Positions 51,557 through 63,585 of a stretch of 64,000 nucleotides of DNA are shown here, one piece after another. Source of the DNA: Diogma glabrata (Eukaryota; Arthropoda; Insecta; Diptera; Cylindrotomidae); the NCBI GenBank assembly GCA_963693315.1, contig OY856187.1, positions 380,593,306 to 380,657,305 of the forward strand. Reading direction: 5' to 3'. The translations under genes were made by a program, and so were the position numbers. The stretch's first letter is position 1. The number at the start of each line of letters is the position of its first letter. Below the pieces are notes generated by a model. That model was given only the letters and a program-made list of their open reading frames with translations. It did not search any database and was not told where the DNA came from.

Positions 51557-51999
51557 GGTGTAGTGTTATGCATTGCTGGAGTAATGTTATTGATTGCTAG
51601 TGGATTTTTCAATTTTCAACTGAATGTTTATTTAATCTCGTATCCTAACCCGAAACTGATTTAATATCGCCGAAACTATTTACTTTTGTTGCCGATTGGG
51701 CAACTGAATTTAATACGACGTATTCCTTACGTACAAAAGTTGCGTATATTCTAAGTAATTTTCCGCTAACTTCAGCTTTTACTCATATTCCACGAGGATC
51801 TTTCTCCATAAGTTTAGTATAAGTTTCTCAAACGTGAATGGTGTCAGTAGGAGTTGTTAAAGAAACGTTTTATTATAGTTACACGATAGAACCATATCAT
51901 TTCGCATCGTCCCCACGTACGTTCTTGCAGTACAAATCAAAATTTGATATCAAAGTTTCATCAATATTGGCCTATGAAGACTGTAGTGTGCGAATGTAA
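51557..51999 (+). pseudogene. decayed protein-coding segment of unknown family
   Basis: Three successive frames have protein-like composition. The first has a hydrophobic helix (LCIAGVMLLIASGFF) followed by NVYLISYPNP. The next, shifted by one, carries LISPKLFTFVADWATEF, SLRTKVAYILSNFPL and THIPRGSFSIS. The last (51,838-51,999) starts at an ATG and includes TFYYSYTIEPYHFASSPRTF and YKSKFDIKVSSILAYED. The membrane helix near the N-terminus followed by a Pro/Tyr/Ser-rich ectodomain-like part suggests a type II membrane protein. Host, transposon and integrated-virus origins are all possible. I cannot assign a family and make no functional claim. Confidence 0.4.
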
Positions 52000-52479
52000 A
52001 TACGACCACTTGTCAGTACACCATGAAAGCTACCATTACCTTCTAATTTCTTTAACTTGTTTCCTAATTAAGAATTTTGGTTGTGAATTGTAACATTTTT
52101 TTCTCATTACCTAAAACCTTTCTCATTACCTGCACCCAAGAAAACACTATCGTTCATTACAATATAACAAAATACCACAAAAAAATTAAAAACAGAAATT
52201 AAAAAAATATAGTAAAAAAACTAATAAAAATACTTTAATCAAAAAAAAATAATATAAAAAAAATATAAAAAGAATAATACAAAAAGAAATATCACAATTG
52301 ACCTGCAGATCTGAAAATTCCATAGGAGAGATATTGCCTTAAAATAGTTGAGGTCAAGCAGTTTCTAAGCAATCTTGTCCAAAGACAGACACACACACAC
52401 ATGTCTTTAGCTTTCGATTGTTAATAACGTATTGTTAGCGATATTTGTGCTACGGTGGACTTAGATAGAGATAGATAGA

Positions 52480-52530
52480 AAGGGGTGGACAGGTTGCGCG
52501 AGGCGAAACCTGTCCTGACACGCAGACTCT
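52480..52530. repeat. GC-rich hairpin GGACAGGTT / AACCTGTCC
   Basis: The arms at 52,487-52,495 and 52,507-52,515 enclose GCGCGAGGCGA. The hairpin lies immediately upstream of the 610-bp tandem array and stands out against the AT-rich surroundings. Confidence 0.6.
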
Positions 52531-52539
52531 TCGTGGGTG

Positions 52540-55130
52540 GGCGGGTGCGTGAGTTTTCTGCATAGGATCTTGATGAAACTTTGGCAAATGATCCAGTTTT
52601 ACTTGAAAATGTAAGATCTGGATTCATTTCAAATTTGGACAAAATGGCGGGAGGTCTCCCGAACACCTCTAAGTTTAAATCTTGAATAACTTTTGATCCC
52701 GGACTATGATCTTATTGAAAAATAGTGTATAAGGTTTTAGTACTGTTTAAAAATATTTCTGCATACTAACTTCCGGTTTGTTACTTCCGGTTAAAAAATT
52801 TTTTTTCCAAGTTTGTTTTCCCTACTGTAGCCTACAATTAACGATCTATTTTCATGAAACGTTGGTAAAAGCTTTTAAATAACATGAGAAAGATTTTATC
52901 AGCTTTTGGAGCACATTGGATAAAGGGTCCACCATACAACAAGTGGTTTTTTCCACAAAGTTTTTATGTTTGTTGGGAGCATAAAACATTCATTCGTGAA
53001 TGAATTTTGATGACACTTTGGAAAAAGATGCAAACATGTATGACAAGGAACTGATTAGTTTTTAAGCGATAGTGAACAAAGTGGTGGGGGGTTCCTGGAG
53101 CACCTGTTTTTTTGAAAGCTCTATAACATTTGTACCTGATAAGCGAATTGGATGAAACTTGGTACATGAGTATGTAGTACGCTTCACAATAGTTCTGCAT
53201 CCCAACTTCCGGTTTTTCACTTCCGGTAAAAAAAATTTTTTTTCTACTTTTTTGAAGTTTTTTAGTGTCTTTATGCACACTACAGCCTACAATAATGAAG
53301 TGATTATGATGAATCTTATGGAATAGGGTTCCAATTAGTGTGAGAAGATAATTATCATGTTTTGGGACACATTGATCAAAGTGGTGGGGGGTCTACCATA
53401 CAAATGCAGACTTTTCACACTTTGTTTTTTAAGTTTGTTGGGAGCATACAGACTTCATTCATTAATTTATTTTAATGACACTTTGGAAAAAGATGAAGAC
53501 TTAAGTAACAAAGAACTGATTAGTTTTTGGATAATATTGGAATAAGTGGTGGGGTCCTCCCGAACACCTGTTTAATGTGTCACACTTTTTTCAATGTTTG
53601 TTGGGAGCACACAGCATTCGTTCGTGAACGAATTTTGATGACCCTTTGGAAAAAGATGCAAACCAAATATGTATGGCAAGAAACTGATTAGTTTTTGAGC
53701 GATAGTGAACAAAGTGGTGGGGGTGTCTCATACACCTGTTTTTTTTAAAGCTCAATAAGATCTGTACCTGATAATCGAATTGGATGAAACTTAGTACATG
53801 AGCATTTAGTACAGTTCACAACAGTTCTACATCCCAACTTCCGGTTTTTCACTTCCGGTAAATTTTTTTTTTGTAAATTTTTGAAGTTTTTTAAGCGTCT
53901 TTATGCACACTACAGCCTACAATAATGAAGTGATTATGATGAAACTTATGGAAACTGGTTCAATTAGTGTGAGAAGATAACTATCATCTTTTGGGACACA
54001 TTGATCAAAGTGGCGGGGGGTCTACCATACAACTGCTGACTTTTCACACTTTGTTGGGAGCATACAGACTTCATTCATTAATCAATTCTAATGACACTTT
54101 GGAAAAAGGTGGAGACTTAAATGACAAAGAACTGATTAGTTTTTGGATAATATTGGAATAAGTGGTGGGGTCCTCCCGATAATGTGTCACACTTTTTTCA
54201 ATATTTTTGGGAGCGCACAGCATTCGTTCGTGAACGAATTTTGATGACACTTTGGAAAAAGATGCAAACATGTATGGCAAGAAACTAATTAGTTTTTGAG
54301 CGATAGTGAACAAAGTGGGGGGGATGTCCCATACACCTGTTTTTTTTAAAGCTCAATAACATCTGTACCTGATAATCGAATTGGATGAAACTTGGTACAT
54401 AAGTATTTAGTATGATTTACAAAAATTCTGCATCCCAACTTCCGGTTTTTTACTTCCGGTAAAAAAAATTTTTTTTTAATTGTTGGCATTTTTTTCAGTA
54501 TCTTTATACACAATACAGCCTACAATAATGAAGTGATTATGATGAAACTTATGGAAAGGGTTCAATTAGTGTGAAAAGATAATTATCATCTTTTGGGACA
54601 CATTGATCAAAGTGGCGGGGGGTCTACCATACAACTGCTGACTTTTCACACTTTGTTTTTAAAGTTTGTTGGGAGCATACAGATTTCATTCATTAATCAA
54701 TTTTAATGGCACTTTGAAAAAAGATGTAGACTTAAATGACAAAAAATTTACTAGTTTTTGGACAATATTGGGATAAGTGGTGGGGTCCTCCCGAACACCT
54801 GTTTATTGTTTCAATGTTTGTTGTCTGCATACAACATTCGTTCGTTAAGTAATTTTGATTACACTTTGCAAAAAGATGCAAATATGTATGGCAAGGAACT
54901 GATTAGTTTTTTAGCGTTAGTGAACAAAGTGGTAGGGGGTCCTCCAAGCATCTGTCATTTTGGAAGCTCAATAACTTCTGTACCTGATAATCGAATTGGA
55001 TGAAATTTGGTACATACACATTTAGTACGGTTTACAACAGTTCTGCATCCTAACTTCCGGTTTGTCACTTCCGATAAATTTTTTTTTACTTTTTCTCGTA
55101 CAACAGAATTTATGTTTGTTGGGATACTAC
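52540..55130 (+). repeat. higher-order tandem repeat, unit about 610 bp
   Basis: The paired words ACTTCCGGTTT and CACTTCCGG occur at 52,771, 53,208, 53,840, 54,439 and 55,051, giving spacings of 437, 632, 599 and 612 bp. Within each unit a ~200-bp subrepeat is present two or three times, with markers GTTTGTTGGGAGCATACA, ATGACACTTTGGAAAAAGAT and GAACTGATTAGTTTTT. The 5' part also holds GATCTTGATGAAACTTTGG. A further unit begins at 63,590. The many ATG-initiated frames here are all repeats of one another, none conserved across units as a protein. Confidence 0.88.
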
Positions 55131-56107
55131 TGCCTGCTCTAATATTTTTACTATTAGAACTACGAAGTCCGGTTAATTGGTAATCCGGTTAATCGACTTC
55201 CGAAGTCCGGAAATATTGGTTAATTAAAGAATTTTATGGATATTAGCTCATTATATATCCAGAACACTATGTTTCCAGGTGAAGTCAGCCTATGCATCAG
55301 CGTCGCAATATTTTTTTTTGCTTTTCTTTGTTTAGTCTTAAAGACTATCGTTATTTACAATTAAATGGTTTTGACTCTACTTTAAAATAAAATAAATTAA
55401 TGACACAAATTTAATATTTTACTGTACAGTACTCAATTTTATTTTTGAATTCAAATTTCAAAACTGGAGTGGACTTCACTTTTACCACCTTCTTGCGAAT
55501 TTAGTCTAACCGTTACAATATTTCTGATAATATTTAAAAAAAACTAGAAATTCTTCGTAGCTCGTAAAAATATAAATGACGAAAAAGCACTAATTTGTTT
55601 TAAGCCAGCGCTCTGATGCTTATCATATTTGCACTTACACTTCTCACAATCTTTTTCTTATGAACGAACCAACAGATCTATAATTTAAGGTTCTTGAACT
55701 TGTTACTGACGACCGGAAACAGGGGGACACACACATTCTTGAGTCTGCTACTTGATTTTAAGTCGTTAAATGAATTCTTAGAACAGAGTTTATTACAAAT
55801 TATTGCGTGGGATCGATATGCACAATAAAATTGGTCACTGAAAGCAGAAAAACATTTCGTTTCACTAACGGAAATATTTTATAAAGCTTACATAATTTTT
55901 TGGAGTAGAAGTTAGCCCTGGAAATTTAGGAAATTTTCCATTTTCTAAAAAGGAAAACCAAAGTTTTTGGTGTTTTGTGCTACAATTGTGCTATATGTTC
56001 TCCTCAAAAAGAATTCTATATTTTATCAATGGAAAATTGAAAAGAATTTGAAGTTAGCTCCAAGGATAAATGCTACTCAAAAATAGGAAGTCAGCATTAT
56101 AAAATGT
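55131..56107. other. mostly unannotated; scrap of palindromic element at 55,545-55,600
   Basis: CTAGAAATTCTTCG and GACGAAAAAGCACTAATTT are diverged matches to the arms of the 756-bp palindromic family. Otherwise nothing supportable. Confidence 0.4.
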
Positions 56108-56835
56108 TGTTATGCCGGCCAAATTACGTGATGCCTAACATGAATCGTTTGAACAAAAAATCTACCATCTAATAAGAACTCTTGAGCTCTGAATAAAGGT
56201 GTTTGATAGGAAATTAGATCTTTGTAGTTCAAACCTAACAGTAAAGGCTAAATTCCCACTCAACCACCACACTTCTCTATTCTTTTTCATTGATGATACG
56301 ACTTCAATACATTTTTCATTAACATTTTTTATTAACAAACAATCAGTATACCTAATCTTCGGACTCAAGGTGAAAACATCAAGGTTATAATAGTTTTTTT
56401 TGAATTCTCTTTATAAACGTTTCGAATTTTATTTGTTTTCTGTTATTATCTCTTTGCTTAATTAAAACGAGTTCATGCAATCAACTCTACTACACTCTCT
56501 TGTTTAGTTAATTTTAAAATTATAAATAGAAAAACATTTTGCAATTTAAGTTGAGTAGTAAATTAAATTTAAAATAAAAATGTTCTTAAATGTAAAACCT
56601 AATGAAAAAAAAGGAAAAATTAAATGAAAAAAAAAAAAAAAAAAATATGTGTAGTGTTTGTCTTTTATATAATATACATATATGTAAAAATTTAGTTTGA
56701 TTTTTTCTATTCAAATAAAGTTTAAACAAAAAATTGATTATTAATAAAGAGTTGGAAAATTGAAATAAATTGATCGAGTTGTAATATAGAATATTGTGCA
56801 ATAGAAATCTTGTGCTTGGTTAATTTCATAATATA
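56108..56835 (+). repeat. long direct repeat, left copy (LTR-like)
   Basis: Starts TGTTATGCC and remains highly similar to 60,309-61,075 for about 730 bp, with differences limited to substitutions and short indels. It contains AATAAAG polyadenylation-like hexamers near 56,715 and 56,745, where an LTR would end its R region. A TG start and an ATTTCA end fit an LTR. No primer-binding site was recognised after it and no 4-6 bp target duplication was found, so a simple segmental duplication is an alternative. Confidence 0.6.
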
Positions 56836-57559
56836 GAATTATATTATGATATACCTATTGTATTGTATTATTGTTAATCAATGTTTATGATGCAACAAAT
56901 GATTTTTTTTTTCAAATTTATAAGTGGTTTTGTGCTGAAGCCGGAACTGGGACTGAAACTCTATACTGGTTTACTCCCAGCAACGATATTAGCGTTGGTT
57001 TTTATATTTTCTTAGTATTAGGGATGAAGGAACACAGCATCTGATTTTTGTTGATAACAGATATTTAGGCTGAATCTTAAACGGATGCTGAGTTTTTTTC
57101 ATCATTCGGGAGGTTTCTCGAGTGTCGATCTTAGGATTTTTAGACCTAACTCTACTCTGAGCCTCACATATCGTTGCTGGAGAGAGATCGCAAGTTCCTT
57201 TTTCCTTTCCGTCCCTTTTTCTACAATTCTTTTAATTTAAATAAATAAACAAACAAATAAATATTCTTAAGCTAAATATAAGTAAATCAAAATTTTTTAT
57301 TGCACATGAATAAATAATTATAAGTAAATTAATCATTTAACTTGCAAATAATAAATAAAAATAAATAAAAATAATAAATAAAAATAATAAATAAAATAAG
57401 TAATAAAAAAGGAATATCAAAACCATTAGTAATAGAATTAATCAAACGACATCATTATTACTGTATAGCTGCTCATGTAGGGGTAAAAAAGACTGGTGGG
57501 TCTTCGTCACCTATAAAGGTAAGAAACCAGATACTGTGCCCACGAACGCAATCTCGGTT
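56836..57559. other. internal region between the long direct repeats, left part
   Basis: No gag or pol motif. A short G/C-richer piece (56,940-57,180) has no long frame. Confidence 0.35.
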
Positions 57560-59670
57560 TGTCTCTGATCGACCATGGCATTGTGCATTAGACATGACCT
57601 AACTTATGAAGTTATTATTTTCATCCCTCCCACCGACTAATTATGTTCCTTTCGAATCGAAAATGAAGTGTATGCAGTTTTACTGAAATCGGAAAATAAT
57701 TACCCACCGCGCAGTGGCGTCGAAGATAAGGAAATTAGCAGAATAATAGGATTTTTTATGTTTATCAGATATAATCATCTATAAATATAATATATCTCAT
57801 AATTTTTTATTAAAAGCTAATTACTTTACGATTCCAACGAGCCTAAGTATGTAGAAATTGATCTTAGGAAAGCGGTCTTATCGAATTTCTTCTTCTTAAA
57901 TCCAAAAAAAAAAATTTCTGCGAAAATTCAGAAAAAATAAATTTTTATGTTAGATTTAGACTTTGTTTGAGTAACACAAATTTTTATTTTGGGATACATT
58001 GCTAGCAGAATTAACTGGACATGGTAAAGTAGATCGTTTGCCAACCATAGTAACATTTGGTAATATTGAGAAGCGGCTTATCGATTGCGAATGCGATATA
58101 TGACTGCCTTGAAGAATGGGATCTTACTGATAAAGTCGAAGCCATGTGTTACGACACGACATCAAGTAACGCTGGACCAGAAAAAGGTGGAAAAAAAGAT
58201 TGGCCACAACTTGATTCGATTCCCATGTCGTCATCACATAGAGGAGATTAAACTACGGGCTGTTTATGATTTCAAATTTGGAAAGACCACAGCACCCGAT
58301 GTTTCGCTGTTCAACAAAATTCAGAAGGCATGGGACGATGGTAAAATTAATCCAACAATGTTCAAAAATGGGATATCGGACAAAAAACTGGGAAACGAAA
58401 TTCCAAAACACTCGTGAGAAGCTCTAGTAATTTTTTGTCATAAAGAGTTGGAAAAATCACACCCACGCAGAAAATATAAAGAATTTTTGGAAGTTACATT
58501 GATTTTTTTTTGGCGAAACCATTGAGAATTACAAATTCAAACGCCCAGGTCCGACAAGTCACGCCGTTTGCATATTTTCGAGACGTTTGCATTTTTCTGA
58601 TTATGTTGTATGTAAAAATTTGGTGCAAATGCATAGATGGAACAGCAGCCGCATATCAGGATTTGGATTTCATCAAAATTGACCAAAGAGTTTCAGAAAA
58701 AATGTTGAACAAAATTTGTTATCATCTTCACTATTTAACGGAAGCAAATATTAGCTTGGCTTTTTTCGATCCAGAAATTTCGTTTGATGAAAAACGAAAA
58801 ATGGTTCAAAACCTTGAGGTCCCAGCACGAGACATCCCCATCGCACCCCAAACTCGCAAAAAACATTTTGACGCAGGCAAACATATGCAACTTTTTGCTA
58901 ATAAGAACATTAGTGATTTTGTCACAGAAAAAACTCAGAGTTTTTTTAATCGATTTAGAATTTGTATTGATTTTTTGCTACATGACCCATCGGAATGAGG
59001 ATTTCGTCGAAGCCACGTTGTTTTGCCAAAGTTTGCATGTTGTTAATGATACCGCCGAACTCGGTGTTAAGTTGATGACACGGAATACAACAGCATTCTA
59101 ACTAAAGACGAGGAAGGTACACAATACACCATTCACGTGGTCGAAAACTACAGATGCAAATACCCATCATACAATAAATCTAATTTAATTTGTTGATTTC
59201 TTTTGGAAAAATGTTGCTTTTGAATGAAAAATTATTATAAATTTAACCATAAAAATTAATTTTTTTCTTTGAAAAAAGAATATTATGAATTAGTGAATTT
59301 TCGTATATGTAAGAAGAAAAATTAAGATAAATCGCTTTTCTAAGATCGATTTCTACATACTTAGGCTCGTTGGAATCGTTAATTAATTAGCTTTTAATAA
59401 AAATAATCAAAATTATGAGATATATTATGTTTTAAGATAATTATATCTGATAAAAATAAAAAATCCTATTATTCTGCTAATTTTCTTATCTTCAACGCCA
59501 CTGCGCGGTGGGTAATTATTTTCCGATTTCAATAAAACTTAATATAGTTCATATTCGAGTCAAATGGAACATAATTAGCTGGTGGGAGCGAAGGAAAAGA
59601 TGGTTTGAAAATTGTTCATATATATCTGGTCATGCCTAGTGTGCATATCTATATTAATTTTTCGGGTACG
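57560..59670 (+). mobile_element. DNA transposon with ~330-bp inverted repeats
   Basis: Inverted arms lie at about 57,580-57,890 and 59,300-59,650. They share GACATGACC / GGTCATGCC, CCGACTAATTATGTTCC, ACCCACCGCGCAGTGGCGT, AGCAGAATAATAGGATTTTT and AACGAGCCTAAGTATGTAGA. The interior carries a decayed transposase-like gene on the plus strand. Outer boundaries fade, so the exact tips and the target duplication are unresolved. It is nested inside the long direct repeat pair. Confidence 0.8.
57985..59190 (+). pseudogene. transposase-like gene with CRHH motif
   Basis: Segments in order: LLAELTGHGKVDRLPTIVTF; a shift; SGLSIANAIYDCLEEWDLTD and DKVEAMCYDTTSSNAG; a shift; CRHHIEEIKLRAVYDFKFGK and PDVSLFNKIQKAWDDG. 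After stops and shifts come ISLAFFDPEISFDEKRKMVQ, LHVVNDTAELGVKL and SILTKDEEGTQYTIHVVENY. From memory this is a dispersed animal family (DGKLLPxLTGxxxVDRLP, FDTTASNTG, LACRHHIxELVL, VVNDTAERGV). Its D..SN..CxxH layout is reminiscent of the RNase-H-fold core of hAT-type transposases. At least four frame changes make it non-functional. Confidence 0.72.
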
Positions 59671-60308
59671 TATCTCAGACAAAATCTGGGATTACTGGTC
59701 TCCTGATTGTCCCTGATTATTTGTCTAAATTTGTAGTAATCAAACCCCTCAGAAATGCAACTTCACCTTCAGTGAATGCATTCTTGAGGAATTAAGTTTT
59801 TCTAGCATATGGTGTTCCAGAGTGTCTTCACAGGTAAACAATGGTATACGATTCCTCATTAATTCTGTCCAGAATAAACTGTTGTCAGAATTCAATATAT
59901 ATTCAAATGTACGAATATAGATGGTAAGGTCATGGGGACTTACCATTCTAAAGACATCAGATTATGACATTTAATTAGATCCCCATTTAGTTTTAAATCT
60001 CTGTTAACTTAGTTTGTATTAGTAGCTTTAGAATAGATTCCTGTTAATTTATTGTTTAATAGTTTTCTTATTGTCTTTTTTTAATTTATTTTCTTTCTCA
60101 TTTTTTTTTTCTTTAAATTAAATTTTATTTCTTTACAAAATTTTTACTAATAGCTTTTACATAGTTTTGCATCGTTAACTAAATGTAGTCTCTCATGTAC
60201 CTGAAATTAGTAGTTTTCTGTATATATGTTTGTAATGGTAATCATTTTTTTTAGTTAAGCCTCATCGCGATTCATTTCATTTCAGCGTGATTTCTTTTAA
60301 TTAAAATG
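59671..60308. other. internal region between the long direct repeats, right part
   Basis: A minus-strand frame at 59,749-59,946 reads HMLEKLNSSRMHSLKVKLHF near its end but has no recognised homology. No polypurine tract is seen next to the right repeat. Confidence 0.35.
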
Positions 60309-61075
60309 TGTTATGCCCAGCAAATTACGTGATGCCCAACATCAATCGTTTGAACAAAAAAACCTACCATCTAATAAGAATCCTTGAGTTATAAAGGTGT
60401 TTGATAGGAAATTAGATCTTTGTAGTTCAAACCTAACAGTAAAGACTAAATTCCTACTCAACCATCACACTTCTCCATTCTTTTTCATTGATGATACGAC
60501 TTCATTACATTTTTCATTATCATTTTTTATTAACAAACAATCAGTATACCTAATCTTCGTAGTCACTCTAAAAACATCAAGGTTATAATATTTTTTTTTG
60601 AATTCTCTTTATAAACGTTTCGAATTTTATTTGTTTTCTTTTATTATCTCTTTGTTTAATTAAATCAGGTTCATGCAATCAACTCTACTACACTCTCTTG
60701 TTTAGTTAATTTTAAAATTATAAATAGAAAAACATTTTGCAATTTAAGTTGAGTAGTAAATTAAATTTAAAATAAAAATGTTCTTAAATGTAAAACCTAA
60801 TGAAAAAAAAGGAAAAATTTAAATAAAAAAAAAGAAATTATGTGTAGTGTTTGTCTTTTATATAATATACATATATGTAAAAATGTAGTTTGTTTTTTTC
60901 TATTGGAATAAAGTTTAAACAAAAAAAATTATATACCAAAGAAATTATTTTTTTGTGTGTTGTGATAATTGATTATCAATAAAGAGTTGTAAAATTGAAA
61001 TAGAATGATCGAGTTGTAATATAGAATATTGTGCAATAGAAATCTTGTGCTCGGTTAATTTCATAATATAAAATT
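60309..61075 (+). repeat. long direct repeat, right copy (LTR-like)
   Basis: Starts TGTTATGCCC and matches the left copy to TTAATTTCATAATATA. A ~45-bp insertion is present near 60,925-60,970 relative to the left copy. Confidence 0.6.
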
Positions 61076-61299
61076 AAAACGAAAATAAAAGAAAAAAAAA
61101 TTATATATTATCCGTAACAGAAAATTATTCAATTTAAATTTTTAACTGTGTTTTCCAAAATCTTTAAGTGATTTGTGTGTTACGATATTTTATTTTTTCA
61201 AAATAAAAAGAATTGCAAAAATATCTATTATCGATTAAATTCTAGCTTCCAACCTTTGAGTGGTTTTAAACAAAATAAATTAATTGTAAACGAAAAGTT

Positions 61300-61526
61300 G
61301 TATTATGAATACAAAACCGTGTAAAACAAAAGTGTTTATTTTAATTGTGAATAAAGTTATAGAAATATTATTTAATATTTTGGACGTTGTGTTTATGCTG
61401 GTAATTTCTACAATCAACCATTGGAGTTTTTGAAGCTATTGAAGGAATATTTTAGCTTAGAAATATTGTTTGCTGTATTGTGTGCTTGTTGTTGTGGCAC
61501 AATGAAAGTGAAACTGATAAGTGAGT
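61300..61526 (+). other. candidate first exon of an unknown gene
   Basis: An ATG at 61,503 in the context GGCACAATGAAAG gives MKVKLI before a consensus-like donor GTGAGTAATT at about 61,522. A short first coding exon split within a hydrophobic N-terminus is typical of secreted insect proteins. The preceding ~200 bp are open in one frame and could be 5' untranslated sequence. No second exon is identified in the remaining 2.5 kb, so this is only a lead. Confidence 0.22.
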
Positions 61527-61596
61527 AATTACGAATTACGAGTAAATCCAATTCAACAATATGTTAAAGTCTTACGATTACACATTTATATTAATT

Positions 61597-62040
61597 CAGT
61601 CTGTAAGACCTAAGTATCACATTCTCGAATAAAAATGAGGGTACCCTACTTTTTGTGTCAAAAGAATGATTTCATTTATTTTTTTACCCAATTTTTAGGA
61701 AAAAAATAATATTAATTATTTATATGCCATGAAATGTAATTGAACATGAAATTAGATATGGAAATTCTTGATTTTGTTATAACATTTGGAATTTTTGGAA
61801 TATTTTTAGAATTTTGACAAAGTTTAAATTTTTGATTTTGTTGTAATTTCTGCGATATTTTTCGAATTTTGGAAAAAGTTTTTTGAATTTCGAATTTTCG
61901 AAATATTTTTGTATTTGTAAAACGTTTCATTTTTTGATTTTATAATGTTTTTGGAATATTTTTTGAAAAAATCAAATATACTTGTTACAAGTTTTGCAAT
62001 ATTTTTAGAATTTTGAAAAAATTAAAGATAATGGCACGTC
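61597..62040 (-). repeat. R repeat, short copy
   Basis: Begins TTCAGTCTGTAAGACCTAAG, then TTTGTGTCAAAAGAATGATT and the AATTTTTGGAATATTTTTAG array. It lacks the GGCC-rich block and the CAGCGATG end, so it is an internally deleted copy. Confidence 0.75.
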
Positions 62041-63585
62041 TCCTTCCAAAACACTGCATAAGAAATTCGTAATATAAACCGAAACCTTGAAACTTTGAAG
62101 CCTCAACCTGAATTTTTTTCAAATGAAACGTATTTTGTAAATCAATATAATTAATTGATTATGATAGAAATCATTTTACAAATTGATTATTTCAATAAAA
62201 ACAAACAAAAAATTTTGATTAATTTTAGCATTTTAAAAATTTTTTCTTTAAACAAATGAAAATAGTATTAATTATTATATAAGAGACTTTGTGTACTATA
62301 GTATAAAGGTAAGGTGGTAAGAAGTTAGCATCTTATACTAGTAACACTAATTTTATTTTGAGTAAACAAAAACATGTTGTTATAAATGTCATTAAAATTA
62401 TACCAAAGTGTGTAGGCTTGTGTTGTGCACAAAATTATTTATCACCTGACCCTAGTAGTTAAATCTTTATTTTATAAATTTAGCATTCGAAATATTTTTT
62501 ATTTATTTATTGTATTAAATAAAACAATCAACAAAAAAATTTAATAAGATTATAAAATATTAAATTTTATTGTGAATGTGAAAAATGATTACAACATTTT
62601 TACATGAGTAAAGTTTGCCGAATTATAATCTGAAGTTGATTAACTCAAATATTTAATTATTTATATTTTATTTACATTGATGGTATTGTTGTTGTTCCTT
62701 AATACTCAAGTAAATTAATAACATAAACAAAAAGTAAGTATGTAAAAAGAAAAAGAAAAGACGGAAAATGTGTCAGTAGTTACTTTCGTCTTGTTGTTTG
62801 GTAAAAATTTATAAAATTTAATGAATTGAATGAATGTAGGCTAAACTTTTAATTTCGTTTCTGTTGCAAATTTTAAATTGGACACACATGCAGCTTTAGT
62901 TTTGGTTGCTTACGACAATTTATTTTTGGTTTTCGGTTTTTATTTTTGAATATTTTAGTTAAATTATGATGAAGCGGAATTAGCTTAAGAAGTCGCAGAT
63001 GATTTTGGATATACATAATAGTTCAGGATGAAATACATCAATATTAAAAAAATAGCATATAATGGTTTCAGATATAATTCAGCAAAAGCTATACGCCAGT
63101 AAAAAGCGAAATCAATTTTTACATCATGAGTAAAAATACATTTTAACTATTACTAGAAAGATTCAATAAATTTTCCTGAATGGAATTTTTCCAAACCAAT
63201 AACAATTTAAAATTGTTCTTATACTAAATACATCTAATTTAATTTGCATAACTTTAAATGAAACTAAAATGACTACAATTCACATTTTAATTATTGTTGT
63301 TATATAAAATATATAAAACAAAAGCTTTTTTGCATAATTAGTTTATTATTCTAAAAGTCAATTAAACTAATAGATCAATAAGTAAGTTTTATTGGGATCA
63401 GTATACTAACAATATTAAATATTGTTTTGATATACATATTGCAGTTTAAGCTGGTTGATATATATATATATATGTTTACTTCACAACAATTTTAAATTGT
63501 GTGAAGTAATGCAATCTATCGAGAAAAAAATCTTACATACTCCAAGTTTTATTTGTTCTTATATTTTGGACCATCTAAATAACCG
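62041..63585. other. unannotated AT-rich stretch
   Basis: No supported gene or terminus. A 16-bp TA run is present at about 63,458-63,473. Confidence 0.4.

Noticed and set aside
53062..53280. Numerous short frames in the 610-bp tandem array
   Set aside because: They recur because the DNA is tandemly repeated; frames are interrupted at different places in each unit.
56199..56390. Matching 63-codon frames in both LTR-like repeats (also 60,397-60,588)
   Set aside because: Conservation equals that of the surrounding non-coding repeat, so the shared frame is not evidence of coding.
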